39,148 nt of DNA from Halieaceae bacterium (GTDB taxonomy: Bacteria > Pseudomonadota > Gammaproteobacteria > Pseudomonadales > Halieaceae). The stretch lies in contig JANQGK010000043.1 in the NCBI GenBank assembly GCA_028277365.1, forward strand, positions 1 to 39,148, given 5' to 3'. Positions 20,000-29,884 of this stretch are shown here, piece by piece (the first letter of the stretch is position 1; every line of letters begins with the position of its first letter). Made by a program: the position numbers and the translations under genes. Below the pieces are notes generated by a model. The model made no database searches, had not been told where the DNA came from, and was given only the letters and a program-made list of their open reading frames with translations.

Positions 20000-22864
20000 T
20001 CAGGCCGCCTTGTCCTTGCCAGCTTTGTTCTTACCGGCATCTAGGATGGGCTTGAGGAACTGGCCGGTGAAGGAGCCCTTGGTGTCAGCCACTGCCTCGG
20101 GTGTGCCGGTGGCGATGATCTTGCCGCCGCCGCTGCCGCCCTCAGGGCCCAGATCGACAATCCAGTCCGCGGTTTTGATAACGTCCAGGTTGTGCTCAAT
20201 GATGACCACCGTGTTGCCGTGGTCGCGCAGCCGGTGGAGTACGTTCAGAAGCTGCTGGATATCCTCAAAATGCAGGCCGGTAGTGGGTTCGTCGAGGATG
20301 TACAGGGTCTTGCCGGTGTCGCGCTTCGACAGCTCTCGCGACAGCTTGACCCGTTGCGCCTCACCGCCGGACAGGGTGGTTGCCGCCTGACCCAGGCGGA
20401 TATAGGACAGGCCTACGTCCATCAGGGTCTGCAGTTTCTTGGCAATCGCGGGCACCGGGGCAAAGAACTCCAGCGCATCCTCCACTGTCATCTCCAGTAC
20501 CTCGTGGATATTTTTGCCCTTGTAGCGCACTTCCAGGGTCTCCCGGTTGTAGCGCTTGCCTTTGCATACATCGCAGGGCACGTAGATATCCGGCAAGAAG
20601 TGCATTTCCACCTTGGTCACACCATCGCCCTGACAGGCCTCGCAGCGCCCGCCCTTGACGTTGAAGCTGAAGCGGCCCGGCTTGTAACCCCGCGACCGCG
20701 CCTCCTGAGTGCCAGCGAACAGTTCCCGCACCGGCGTGAAAATTCCGGTATAGGTGGCCGGGTTGGAGCGCGGAGTGCGGCCAATCGGGCTCTGGTCGAT
20801 GTCGATGCACTTGTCGACGTGCTTGAGACCCTCAATTTTGCGGTAGGGGGCCGGAGACAGGGTCGAGGCGCCATTCAACTCGGTGGCGGCAAGCGGGAAC
20901 AGGGTGGCATTGATCAGTGTGGACTTGCCGCTGCCCGAGACGCCGGTAACACAGGTCATGAGGCCGAGGGGAATCTCCAGATCGACATCGTGCAGGTTGT
21001 TGCCGGTGGCGCCCTTGAGCTTCAGCATGCGCTTCGGGTCGACCTTGACGCGTTCGCCGGGTATCTCAATGCGCCGCTTGCCCGACAGGTAGTCTCCTGT
21101 AAGCGAATGTTTGCTGCGCACGATGTCCTTGAGTTTTCCCTGGGCGACGATTTCACCGCCGTGCACACCGGCGCCGGGGCCGATGTCGATGATGTGGTCC
21201 GCGGTGCGGATGGCGTCCTCATCGTGTTCCACCACCAGCACGGTATTGCCCAGGTCGCGGAGGTGGGTGAGGGTGTTCAGCAGTCGCTCGTTATCGCGCT
21301 GGTGCAGGCCAATAGAAGGTTCGTCGAGGATGTACATCACGCCCACCAGCCCGGCGCCGATCTGGGAGGCCAGGCGGATACGCTGCGCCTCGCCGCCGGA
21401 TAGGGTCTCGGCGCTCCGGTTGAGGGTCAGGTAGTTGAGGCCCACGTCCACCAGGAAACGGTAGCGGGCGCGCAATTCCTTGAGGATCTTGTCGGCGATC
21501 TCGCCCTTGCGGCCCTCGAGTCGCAGCTCGATGAAGTAGGTCTCCGCATCCCCTACCGACATGTCGACGATCTCGGGCAGGGTGCGGCCGTCTACATAGA
21601 CGTTGCGCGCATCCTCACACAGCCGCGTGCCGTGGCAGCTCGGGCAGTTCTGGGTGCTCAGGTACTTGGCCAGCTCCTCGCGCACCGACTGGCTCTCCGT
21701 GTCCCGGTAGCGCCGCTCCATATTTGGGATGATGCCCTCGAAAGGATGGGTGCGCTGGAACACGTCGCCGCGGTCGTTGATGTAGGAAAAGGTGACCTCG
21801 TCCTTGCCGCTGCCATGCAAAATGATCTGGCGGTGCTTCTTGGACAGCTTCTTGAAGGGCGTGTCGATATCGAATCCGTAGTGATCGGCCAGTGAGGTCA
21901 GCATATGGAAGTAGTACACGTTGCGGCGGTCCCAGCCGCGAATCGCGCCCTCGGCGAGGCTCGCTTCTGGGTGCAGAACGATGCGTTCTTCGTCGAAGTA
22001 CTGGCGCACACCAAGCCCGTCGCAGGCAGGGCAGGCGCCGGCGGGATTGTTGAATGAGAACAGCTTGGGTTCCAACTCGCTGATGCTGTGGCCGCACACA
22101 GGGCAGGCGAAGCGTGCAGAAAACAGCAGCTCACCGTCGTCGCTACTCTCATCCATGGGGCAGATTGAGGCCAGCCCGTCGGTGAGGTTGAGTGCGGTTT
22201 CGAAGGATTCCGCGAGGCGCTGCTTGAGGTCTTCACGGACCTTGAAGCGATCCACAACGACTTCGATAGTGTGCTTCTTGTTCTTCTCCAGCTCTGGCAC
22301 GTCGTCCAGGTCGTAGACCCGACCGTCAATCCGGGCGCGTACGAAACCGCCGGCGCGCAGCTCGTCGAACACATGCAGGTGTTCACCCTTGCGGGCGCGA
22401 ACCACCGGGGCCAGCAGCATGAGGCGGGAGCCTTCTGGCATTGCCAGCACGGTATCGACCATCTGACTGACGGTGCGGGCCTCCAGCGGCAGGTCGTGTT
22501 CCGGGCAGCGGGGCTCTCCGGTGCGCGCGAACAGCAGGCGCAGGTAGTCGTAAATCTCGGTGATCGTGCCTACTGTGGAGCGCGGGTTGTGGGAGGTGGA
22601 CTTCTGCTCGATGGAGATTGCCGGCGATAAGCCCTCGACGTGGTCGAGGTCCGGTTTTTCCATCATCGACAGGAATTGGCGGGCGTAGGTGGACAGGGAC
22701 TCCACATAGCGCCGCTGGCCCTCTGCGTAGAGTGTGTCGAAAGCCAGAGAAGACTTTCCCGAACCGGACAGCCCAGTGATCACCACTAGCTTGTCCCGGG
22801 GGATGTCGAGATCGATATTTTTGAGGTTGTGGGTGCGTGCGCCGCGGACCTGAATCTCGTCCAT
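20000..22864 (-). CDS. uvrA: Excinuclease ABC subunit A
   Basis: 954 aa; two ABC cassettes, zinc-finger CxxC motifs, [53 protein letters not shown]. Confidence 0.98.
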   Translation of the reverse strand: MDEIQVRGARTHNLKNIDLDIPRDKLVVITGLSGSGKSSLAFDTLYAEGQRRYVESLSTYARQFLSMMEKPDLDHVEGLSPAISIEQKSTSHNPRSTVGTITEIYDYLRLLFARTGEPRCPEHDLPLEARTVSQMVDTVLAMPEGSRLMLLAPVVRARKGEHLHVFDELRAGGFVRARIDGRVYDLDDVPELEKNKKHTIEVVVDRFKVREDLKQRLAESFETALNLTDGLASICPMDESSDDGELLFSARFACPVCGHSISELEPKLFSFNNPAGACPACDGLGVRQYFDEERIVLHPEASLAEGAIRGWDRRNVYYFHMLTSLADHYGFDIDTPFKKLSKKHRQIILHGSGKDEVTFSYINDRGDVFQRTHPFEGIIPNMERRYRDTESQSVREELAKYLSTQNCPSCHGTRLCEDARNVYVDGRTLPEIVDMSVGDAETYFIELRLEGRKGEIADKILKELRARYRFLVDVGLNYLTLNRSAETLSGGEAQRIRLASQIGAGLVGVMYILDEPSIGLHQRDNERLLNTLTHLRDLGNTVLVVEHDEDAIRTADHIIDIGPGAGVHGGEIVAQGKLKDIVRSKHSLTGDYLSGKRRIEIPGERVKVDPKRMLKLKGATGNNLHDVDLEIPLGLMTCVTGVSGSGKSTLINATLFPLAATELNGASTLSPAPYRKIEGLKHVDKCIDIDQSPIGRTPRSNPATYTGIFTPVRELFAGTQEARSRGYKPGRFSFNVKGGRCEACQGDGVTKVEMHFLPDIYVPCDVCKGKRYNRETLEVRYKGKNIHEVLEMTVEDALEFFAPVPAIAKKLQTLMDVGLSYIRLGQAATTLSGGEAQRVKLSRELSKRDTGKTLYILDEPTTGLHFEDIQQLLNVLHRLRDHGNTVVIIEHNLDVIKTADWIVDLGPEGGSGGGKIIATGTPEAVADTKGSFTGQFLKPILDAGKNKAGKDKAA

Positions 22865-22973
22865 GCTATACCTGTGTCCTACCGCCTGTCAGCGGCCGCC
22901 AGGGCCGACCGCTGGTGAATGAGTAACAGCGTCCCTGGCCCGCAGCTGGGACCGGGCTAACGCCAAACCTTAA

Positions 22974-23003
22974 AGTATACGGCCGGTGACCGGCCTCCTC
23001 CAA
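22974..23003 (-). promoter_or_regulatory. Putative uvrA promoter with an inverted repeat in the spacer
   Basis: Minus-strand TATACT (22974-22979), weak TTGGAG -35, and dyad ggccggtgaccggcc at 22981-22995. Confidence 0.4.
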
Positions 23004-23148
23004 AACTAATGGATAATTACGCCGCCAGGCGGGTCGCGGATGCCCCACCGTCCGGCGCTGACCCGGGTTTTGTCCATGCCTGCAGGTCGGTTCTGCCGTT
23101 GCGGGCACCCGCCATGCTACTATTCGCGGCGCTTTAGCCGAGGACGCC

Positions 23149-24540
23149 ATGCTGACCAAATCCCCTATGAACGCCCTGGAGCGCCGCTCGGTGGCGGCGT
23201 TGTCGGCGCTCTATTGCTTCCGCATGCTGGGCCTGTTCATGGTGTTGCCGTTGCTGGCGCTGTACGCGGACGATCTCAGGGGCGCGACGCCCGCCCTGAT
23301 CGGGCTGGCCATTGGCGTCTACGGCCTTACCCAGGCCCTGCTGCAGGTTCCGTTGGGCATGTTGTCGGACCGGATAGGCCGTTTGCCGGTGCTGCTGGGC
23401 GGGTTGGCAGTGTTCGCGCTCGGTAGTTTTGTGGCGGCACAGGCCCAGACCATTGAAGGGGTCATCGGCGGGCGGCTGTTGCAGGGCGCCGGGGCGATCT
23501 CCAGTACCATCATGGCACTGGTTGCCGACCTGACCCGCGATGAGCAGCGCACCAAGGCCATGGCCCTGGTGGGCATCAGCATTGGGCTCTCCTTCGCCCT
23601 GGCCATCATGCTGGGGCCGCTGCTGGCCTCTACCGGTGGTCTGTCGCTGGTGTTCAACGCAACCGGTGGCATGGCGCTGCTGGGCATTCTGGTATTGCTG
23701 CTGGCGGTGCCGCGCGTGCGGCGGGTGGCTACGCACGGCGAAGTGGGCACGGTGCCTGCTCTGCTGTGGCGCACCCTGGTGGATCGTAAGCTGCTGCGGC
23801 TCAACACCGGGGTATTCACCCTGCATTTCCTGCTCATGGCCGCCTTCGTCGGCCTGCCGCTGGTGCTGGAGCAAACCCTGGGCGTGAGCCGGGATCATCA
23901 CTGGAAAGTCTACCTGCCGGTGCTGGTGGCCTCAGTGCTGGGGATGTTTCCGCTGATCATTCTGGCCGAGCGGCGCGGCAGGTTGAAGCTGGCACTGGGC
24001 ATCGGTATCTGCAGCCTGGCGGCGTCTCAGCTGCTGGCTACTGGCGCCCTCGGGCTGACCGTATTCTGTCTCGGGCTGTGGCTCTACTTTACGGCGTTCA
24101 ACTACCTGGAGGCGGCCCTGCCGAGCCTGGTCAGCAAGTCAGTCTACGCGGGGGGCAAGGGTACGGCGCTGGGCGTCTACGCCACCTTTCAGTTCCTGGG
24201 CGCTTTCGTGGGCGGCGCCGCAGGCGGCCTGGCGTTGCAGCTGGGCGGTACTTCGGCAGTGCTGGCCCTGTGTTCCGTGGTTGCCGTGCTGTGGCTGCCA
24301 ATGGCGCTCAGCATGGAGGCCCCCGGCAATCTCGCCAACCACCTGGTGCGACTGCCTGCCGACCGCCAGCGTGCGGAGGCCGTATTGGGGCGTCTCCGGG
24401 CTGCACCGGGAGTGGCTGACATGCTGGTGATGCGCGACGAGGACACGGTCTACCTGAAGGTTGACGCCGAGCTATTCGACAGTGAGCTGTTGGACCCCGG
24501 CAGGGACCTGCCGGGCGGCCCTATCCCTGAGCGCGGCTGA
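23149..24540 (+). CDS. MFS transporter, YajR-like, with C-terminal soluble domain
   Basis: MFS motif GMLSDRIGR; about 12 TM segments; C-terminal LGRLRAAPGVADMLVMRDEDTVYLKVDAELFD; uvrA-MFS-ssb synteny. Confidence 0.85.
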   Translation: MLTKSPMNALERRSVAALSALYCFRMLGLFMVLPLLALYADDLRGATPALIGLAIGVYGLTQALLQVPLGMLSDRIGRLPVLLGGLAVFALGSFVAAQAQTIEGVIGGRLLQGAGAISSTIMALVADLTRDEQRTKAMALVGISIGLSFALAIMLGPLLASTGGLSLVFNATGGMALLGILVLLLAVPRVRRVATHGEVGTVPALLWRTLVDRKLLRLNTGVFTLHFLLMAAFVGLPLVLEQTLGVSRDHHWKVYLPVLVASVLGMFPLIILAERRGRLKLALGIGICSLAASQLLATGALGLTVFCLGLWLYFTAFNYLEAALPSLVSKSVYAGGKGTALGVYATFQFLGAFVGGAAGGLALQLGGTSAVLALCSVVAVLWLPMALSMEAPGNLANHLVRLPADRQRAEAVLGRLRAAPGVADMLVMRDEDTVYLKVDAELFDSELLDPGRDLPGGPIPERG

Positions 24541-24600
24541 TCCCGCGCTGCAGCGCCGGCGTCCGCCGGCCGATCCTACTTCAGCACAGCCCGCGCTGCC

Positions 24601-24653
24601 GGCGAGGTGCGGCCGGCGAGGTGCGGCCCGACCTGCGCGGCCCGACCTGCGCG
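24601..24653. repeat. Two adjacent tandem duplications, both with 14-bp period
   Basis: ggcgaggtgcggcc x2 (24601-24628), then cgacctgcgcggcc + cgacctgcgcg (24629-24653). Confidence 0.85.
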
Positions 24654-24753
24654 CTCGCTCCGGTGACTCATCTTGACCAGTTTTGCGGTGCCGCCCCGTG
24701 GCATCGAAGTGGGGTAGTGTTATAGTTTCTTGTTACCAGAAAGAGGACACAAC

Positions 24754-25236
24754 ATGGCCCGCGGCATCAACAAAGTCATTCTCATCGGCAACCTGGGCAA
24801 CGACCCGGAGACCCGCTATACGCAGTCGGGCTCGGCGGTCACCAATATCTCCCTGGCCACCAGCGAGACCTGGAAAGACAAGCAGACCGGCCAGCCCCAG
24901 GAGCGCACCGAATGGCATCGGGTGGTGTTTTTCAATCGTCTGGCGGAGATTGCCGGCGAATATCTGCGCAAAGGCTCCAAAGTGTACGTGGAGGGCTCTC
25001 TGCGCACCCGCAAGTGGCAGGACCAGTCGGGCCAGGACCGTTACACGACGGAGATTGTCGGGAACGAGATGCAAATGCTCGATAGCCGCGGCACCGGTAT
25101 GGGCGCTCCCTATCCGGACCAGGGCCACGACGCCCCCGCACCAGCACCCACGCCGGCACCGCAGCAGGCCGCAGCAGGCGGCCAGCCCGCTCCCCCGGCC
25201 AGCTTTGAAGACTTCGACGACGATATTCCCTTCTGA
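24754..25236 (+). CDS. ssb: Single-stranded DNA-binding protein
   Basis: [22 protein letters not shown]; acidic tail [10 protein letters not shown] agagg. Confidence 0.97.
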   Translation: MARGINKVILIGNLGNDPETRYTQSGSAVTNISLATSETWKDKQTGQPQERTEWHRVVFFNRLAEIAGEYLRKGSKVYVEGSLRTRKWQDQSGQDRYTTEIVGNEMQMLDSRGTGMGAPYPDQGHDAPAPAPTPAPQQAAAGGQPAPPASFEDFDDDIPF

Positions 25237-25286
25237 CTGACGCGTATTGGACTCGCGCAAGATTTCGATTGGGGTAGGGACCGGCC

Positions 25287-26228
25287 ATGAAAGCGCTACT
25301 GATCGGTTCGGATACTCCTGTCGGCCAGGCGCTGTGCAGCTTCTTCGAACTGCGCGGCACTGAGTACACGGCACTCAGCAAATCCGAGTGCCGCTGGAAG
25401 AGTGAGCGCCAGGCTAAGAAGGCGCTGCGGCGGAGCGACGCGGGTTTTACGGTGGACGCGCGCATTCAGGCGGCAGCCGATGGTGGTATCCGCATTCACG
25501 AAGCCGATATCGAACGCTGTATGTGGGTGGCGCGAGCCAGCCAGGCCCTGCGCACGCCGCTGCTGTTGCTCTCCTGTGCCTCCATCTTCGAGGGTAATGA
25601 GTCGCGCGCTTATCGTGAAGAAGACTACCCGGACGGCATGTCCACCCTGGCCAGCCTGCTGGGAGCCGCCGAGACTGCGGTGCGCGACCACTGTGAACGC
25701 CACGCCATTCTCCGCATGGGTCCGGTATTCTCTCCCGTGGGCAGCAACTCACTGACCTGGATGCTCAACCGCCTGCACGAGCAGGGCAGCCTGTCCCTGA
25801 GCCGTAAGCTGCGCGGTTGCCCGGTGGCGGCGGAAGATGCCGCCCGCGTGGTGTCGGGCATGGTTGACCAGTACGGCTGCGGTGTCGAGGCCTGGGGCAT
25901 TTTTCACTACTGTAGCTCGGACGTGACCAGTTGCTATGAGTTCGCTGAGGTGCTGCTGGCCGCGGCCTACCAGTACACGGCGTTCCGGGAGGACGACCCC
26001 TCGATCCTAACAGCGCTGGAGCAGGACGATGACAACGAGCCCGATGGGGAGCGCTGGGAGTCGCTTGAATTCCGGCTCGACTGCAGCAAAATCCGCGACA
26101 CCTTTGCCATCAAGCAACAGCCCTGGCGTGCCAGCGTGGCGGGGCATGTCAAACACTACTACGCGCATTACGACGCGAAGGAGAAAACCGATGGTGAAAG
26201 CCGCGGACAGCGAGACACAAGCGCTTGA
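25287..26228 (+). CDS. RmlD-like / extended SDR-fold protein
   Basis: N-terminal LLIGSDTPVGQAL nucleotide-binding loop; SCASIFEG at the position of the RmlD STDYVFDG motif. Confidence 0.7.
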   Translation: MKALLIGSDTPVGQALCSFFELRGTEYTALSKSECRWKSERQAKKALRRSDAGFTVDARIQAAADGGIRIHEADIERCMWVARASQALRTPLLLLSCASIFEGNESRAYREEDYPDGMSTLASLLGAAETAVRDHCERHAILRMGPVFSPVGSNSLTWMLNRLHEQGSLSLSRKLRGCPVAAEDAARVVSGMVDQYGCGVEAWGIFHYCSSDVTSCYEFAEVLLAAAYQYTAFREDDPSILTALEQDDDNEPDGERWESLEFRLDCSKIRDTFAIKQQPWRASVAGHVKHYYAHYDAKEKTDGESRGQRDTSA

Positions 26229-26721
26229 AGTCGCCGTGCTCACGGTATCGGACACGCGCACCGAAGAGAATGACACTTCCGGGCAGTATCTGGGAGAGGC
26301 CCTCCGGGGCGCCGGGCACCGCGTTGCCGACCACCAGATCGTCAAGGACGATGTCTATCAGATCCGCGCAGTACTCTCGGCCTGGATCGCCGACCCAGGC
26401 GTAGATGCGGTGCTGATGACCGGTGGTACCGGTTTTTCCGGGCGCGACAGTACCCCGGAGGCCGTGGCGCCACTGTTCGACAAAGAGATCGAGGGTTTTG
26501 GTGAGGTCTTCCGCGCCCTGTCCCTGCAGGAGATCGGCTCTTCCACTGTGCAATCCCGCGCGCTGGGCGGTTTTGCGAATAACACCGTGATCTTCTGCAT
26601 GCCCGGATCAACCGGCGCCTGTCGCACCGCCTGGGAGGGCATCATCCGCGATCAGCTCGACAGCAGCTACCGCCCCTGTAATTTTGTTGGCGTCATTCGC
26701 GTGCGCGACGAGGGTCACTGA
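26191..26721 (+). CDS. moaB: Molybdenum cofactor biosynthesis protein B
   Basis: [50 protein letters not shown]. Confidence 0.94.
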   Translation: MVKAADSETQALEVAVLTVSDTRTEENDTSGQYLGEALRGAGHRVADHQIVKDDVYQIRAVLSAWIADPGVDAVLMTGGTGFSGRDSTPEAVAPLFDKEIEGFGEVFRALSLQEIGSSTVQSRALGGFANNTVIFCMPGSTGACRTAWEGIIRDQLDSSYRPCNFVGVIRVRDEGH

Positions 26722-26724
26722 GTC

Positions 26725-27933
26725 TTGGCGGGCCTGACCCCACTGGACGAGGCGCTGGCGCTGGTACTGAATGACGCGGCCCCGGTCGCCGAAACGGAAA
26801 CTGTGCCGCTGGCCGAAGCGCTCGGGCGCACCCTGGCCGAGGAGGTGCTGGCCCGGGTGCCGGTGCCGAATGATGACAATAGCGCCATGGACGGCTACGC
26901 CCTGCGCGCCGATGAATCCAGCCAGGTCCTGAAGATCACCCAGCGTATTCCCGCGGGCACTGCCGGCGAGACCCTGTTGCCGGGCACCGCCGCTCGCATC
27001 TTCACGGGCGCCCCGATCCCGCCGGGTGCCGATGCCGTGGCCATGCAGGAGAACTGCGAGGTCGAGGGTGACAAGCTGCGACTTTCTCAGCCGGTGATGG
27101 CTGGCGAGAACATCCGTCGCAGTGGCCAGGACCTTGAACGGGGCAGCCAGGTGCTGGCAGCGGGCAGGCGCCTGCAGGCCGAGGACCTGGGAGTGCTGGC
27201 CTCGGTAGGTTGCGGCCGGCTGAGCGTGTTCCGGCGACTGGTGGTGGGCGTTCTCTCCACCGGTGATGAGCTGGTGGAGCCGGGGACGGCTGACAGGCTG
27301 GCTCCCGGGCAGATCTTCAATTCCAATCGCTACACGCTGCAGGGGCTGTTGGAGTCCCTGGGTTTCACGTTCAGGGATTACGGGCTGGTAGCGGACAAGC
27401 CTGCGGAAACGCGGCGCGTGCTGGAGTCTGCAGCGGGAAGCTGTGACTGCGTCATCAGCACCGGTGGGGTGTCAGTGGGGGAGGAGGATCACGTCAAGCA
27501 CCAGGTAGAGGCGCTTGGCAGCCTCAAGCTCTGGAAGCTGGGGGTCAAACCGGGCAAGCCGCTCGCCTATGGCAGGATAGGCAAGGCTGGGTTCTTCGGC
27601 CTGCCCGGCAACCCGGCGGCAGTCTACGTTACCTTCTCCATGATCGTGCGCCCCTGGCTGCTGGCGTGCCAGGGAGCTGAAGCCGCACCACCGCTGTCAC
27701 TGTTCGCAACGGCGGATTTCGAGATCGGCAGGGCCGGATCGCGTCTCGAATTCCTGCGAGCGCGGGTGAGCAGTGCTGGCCGGGGCCTGCGGGCTGAACT
27801 GCACGAAAACCAGAGCTCGGGCGTATTGAGCTCAGTGAGCTGGGCGAACGCCCTGGTGGTACTCCCCCCCGGGCAAACGGTGGCCCGGGGAGATGTCGTG
27901 GAGGTCCTGTTGCTGGATCAGCTCAGCCGCTGA
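26725..27933 (+). CDS. moeA: Molybdopterin molybdotransferase (TTG start)
   Basis: [37 protein letters not shown]. Confidence 0.95.
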   Translation: MAGLTPLDEALALVLNDAAPVAETETVPLAEALGRTLAEEVLARVPVPNDDNSAMDGYALRADESSQVLKITQRIPAGTAGETLLPGTAARIFTGAPIPPGADAVAMQENCEVEGDKLRLSQPVMAGENIRRSGQDLERGSQVLAAGRRLQAEDLGVLASVGCGRLSVFRRLVVGVLSTGDELVEPGTADRLAPGQIFNSNRYTLQGLLESLGFTFRDYGLVADKPAETRRVLESAAGSCDCVISTGGVSVGEEDHVKHQVEALGSLKLWKLGVKPGKPLAYGRIGKAGFFGLPGNPAAVYVTFSMIVRPWLLACQGAEAAPPLSLFATADFEIGRAGSRLEFLRARVSSAGRGLRAELHENQSSGVLSSVSWANALVVLPPGQTVARGDVVEVLLLDQLSR

Positions 27934-29138
27934 AACACCAGTGAGGCGTTGGTGCCGCCGAAGCCGAAGCTGTTCGACATCACCCGCTTGAGGCCGGCGT
28001 CGTCGACCCGCTCCATGGCGATCGGCATGCCTTCGGCTTCGGGGTCCAGAGTTTCAATGTTGGCAGACGCCGCCACGAAATCCGCCTGCAGCATCAGCAG
28101 CGAGTAGATCGCTTCCTGTACGCCGGCGGCGCCCAGCGAGTGCCCGGACAGGGACTTGGTGGAGCCCACCAGCGGCAGGTCCGCTCCCGCGAAGGCTTCT
28201 TTCACCGCCTTAAGCTCCTGGATGTCCCCGGCCGGCGTGCTGGTGCCGTGCGCGTTGATGTAATCGACCGGGCCATCCACGGTAGCCAGGGCCTGGCGCA
28301 TGCAGCGCTGGGCGCCTTCTCCGGAGGGCGCCACCATGTCATAGCCGTCGGAGGTGGCGCCGTAGCCCACCAGCTCTGCGTAGATTTTCGCACCCCGCGC
28401 CTGTGCGTGTTCCAGTTCCTCGAGTACCAGCATGCCACCGCCGCCGGCAATCACGAAGCCGTCGCGGTTGGCATCATAGGCGCGGGAGGCCTTCTCTGGC
28501 GTGTCGTTATACCGGGTGGAGAGCGCTCCCATGGCATCAAACAGGCAGGACATGCTCCAGTGCAGTTCCTCCCCGCCGCCGGCGAAAACAATGTCTTGCT
28601 TGCCGAGCTGGATCTGCTCCATGCCATTGCCGATGCAGTGTGCGCTGGTGCTGCAGGCGCTTGAGATGGAGTAGTTAACACCCTTGATCTTAAAGGGTGT
28701 GGCCAGGCAGGCCGATACCGTGCTGGCCATGGTCTGGGTCACCCGGTAGGGCCCCACGCGACGCAGGCCGCGCTCGCGCAGGATGTCAGCGGCCTCGACC
28801 TGGCTGGAAGAGGAAGCACCGCCGGAGCCGGCGATGATGCCGGTGCGTTCATTGGAGACCATGCTCTCGTCGAGGCCGGCGTCGGCAATGGCCTGCTCCA
28901 TGGCGAGATAGGAGTAGGCCGCCGCCGGGCCCATAAAGCGCAGCTGCTTGCGGTCGATGTGCTCACTGAGGTCGATGTCGATAGAGCCCGCGATGTGGCT
29001 CTTCATGCCCATGTCGACCTGCTCCTGCTGGAAGCGGATGCCTGAGCGGCCCTCCCGCAGGGATTCGGTGACGGCGGCTGTATCGGTTCCCAGGCATGAA
29101 GTGATCCCGATACCTGTCACTACAACGCGTCTGGCCAT
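27918..29138 (-). CDS. fabB: Beta-ketoacyl-ACP synthase I
   Basis: [42 protein letters not shown]-terminal [14 protein letters not shown]. Confidence 0.97.
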   Translation of the reverse strand: MARRVVVTGIGITSCLGTDTAAVTESLREGRSGIRFQQEQVDMGMKSHIAGSIDIDLSEHIDRKQLRFMGPAAAYSYLAMEQAIADAGLDESMVSNERTGIIAGSGGASSSSQVEAADILRERGLRRVGPYRVTQTMASTVSACLATPFKIKGVNYSISSACSTSAHCIGNGMEQIQLGKQDIVFAGGGEELHWSMSCLFDAMGALSTRYNDTPEKASRAYDANRDGFVIAGGGGMLVLEELEHAQARGAKIYAELVGYGATSDGYDMVAPSGEGAQRCMRQALATVDGPVDYINAHGTSTPAGDIQELKAVKEAFAGADLPLVGSTKSLSGHSLGAAGVQEAIYSLLMLQADFVAASANIETLDPEAEGMPIAMERVDDAGLKRVMSNSFGFGGTNASLVFQRLS

Positions 29139-29159
29139 AATGATACCTGGCTGATCCTG

Positions 29160-29675
29160 TTAAAAGTTGTCTGTCTGCTGAAACAGGCCGACGCGCAGGT
29201 CCTTGGCGACATAGATTTCCTTGCCGTCCACGGCCATGGCGCCGTCGGCGATGCCCATGACCAGCTTGCGCTCGATTACCCGCTTCACGTTGATGGTGTA
29301 TGCCACCTGTTTTGCCGTGGGCAACACCTGGCCGGTGAATTTTATCTCGCCGGCTCCCAGCGCCCGACCGCGGCCCGGATTGCCGCGCCAGCCCAGGAAG
29401 AAGCCGACCAGCTGCCACATGGCGTCGAGGCCCAGGCAGCCCGGCATCACCGGGTCGCCGCGGAAGTGGCAGTCGAAAAACCAGAGGTCGGGGTTGATAT
29501 CCAGCTCCGCCGTGATGACACCCTTGCCGTACTCGCCGCCCTCGGAGCTGATGTGGGTCACTCGATCCATCATCAGCATGTTATCTATCGGCAGCTGCGC
29601 ATTCCCGGGGCCGAACATCTCGCCGAGGCCACAGGCGATAAGATCGTCCTTGGAAAAGCTGCTTTTTGCGGTCAT
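29160..29675 (-). CDS. fabA: 3-hydroxydecanoyl-ACP dehydratase/isomerase
   Basis: [46 protein letters not shown]-type active-site motif ([19 protein letters not shown]). Confidence 0.96.
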   Translation of the reverse strand: MTAKSSFSKDDLIACGLGEMFGPGNAQLPIDNMLMMDRVTHISSEGGEYGKGVITAELDINPDLWFFDCHFRGDPVMPGCLGLDAMWQLVGFFLGWRGNPGRGRALGAGEIKFTGQVLPTAKQVAYTINVKRVIERKLVMGIADGAMAVDGKEIYVAKDLRVGLFQQTDNF

Positions 29676-29712
29676 GTACGGGGGAATCCTGAGGGGCGTG
29701 TTCGCGACCTGC

Positions 29713-29740
29713 ATTCTAAACTCTGGTGACCGCATGTCCA
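29713..29740 (-). promoter_or_regulatory. Putative fabAB promoter
   Basis: Minus-strand TGGACA (29735-29740), 16-bp spacer, TAGAAT (29713-29718). Confidence 0.6.
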
Positions 29741-29753
29741 GTGTGGGTTAAAC

Positions 29754-29796
29754 TTTGCGGCCCCGCAAAACCCCGGGAAAACCCCGTATTTTGCGG
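29754..29796. promoter_or_regulatory. Three-segment alternative-pairing element
   Basis: tttgcgg (29754-29760), ccgcaaaa (29763-29770), ttttgcgg (29789-29796): the middle segment can pair with either flank. Confidence 0.45.
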
Positions 29797-29884
29797 TATG
29801 AGCTGCCGGGCGAGCGCTGCGGCATATTAGAACGGCAATGCCGGGGCAGTATCCAGCCGGGGCGCCAGCGTAAAAGGATTTCCG

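Noticed and set aside
20192-21403. 403-aa ORF on + strand inside uvrA
   Set aside because: Antisense to uvrA, whose protein is intact and conserved; composition typical of shadow ORFs.
22865-23148. Possible SOS box (ctggtgaatgagtaacag)
   Set aside because: Spacing is CTG-N12-CAG, not the CTG-N10-CAG expected for a gammaproteobacterial LexA site.
26029-26190. N-terminal extension of moaB in the ORF track
   Set aside because: Overlaps the RmlD-like gene; the MoaB family starts near ATG 26191, which is preceded by a gaag-gag SD-like sequence.
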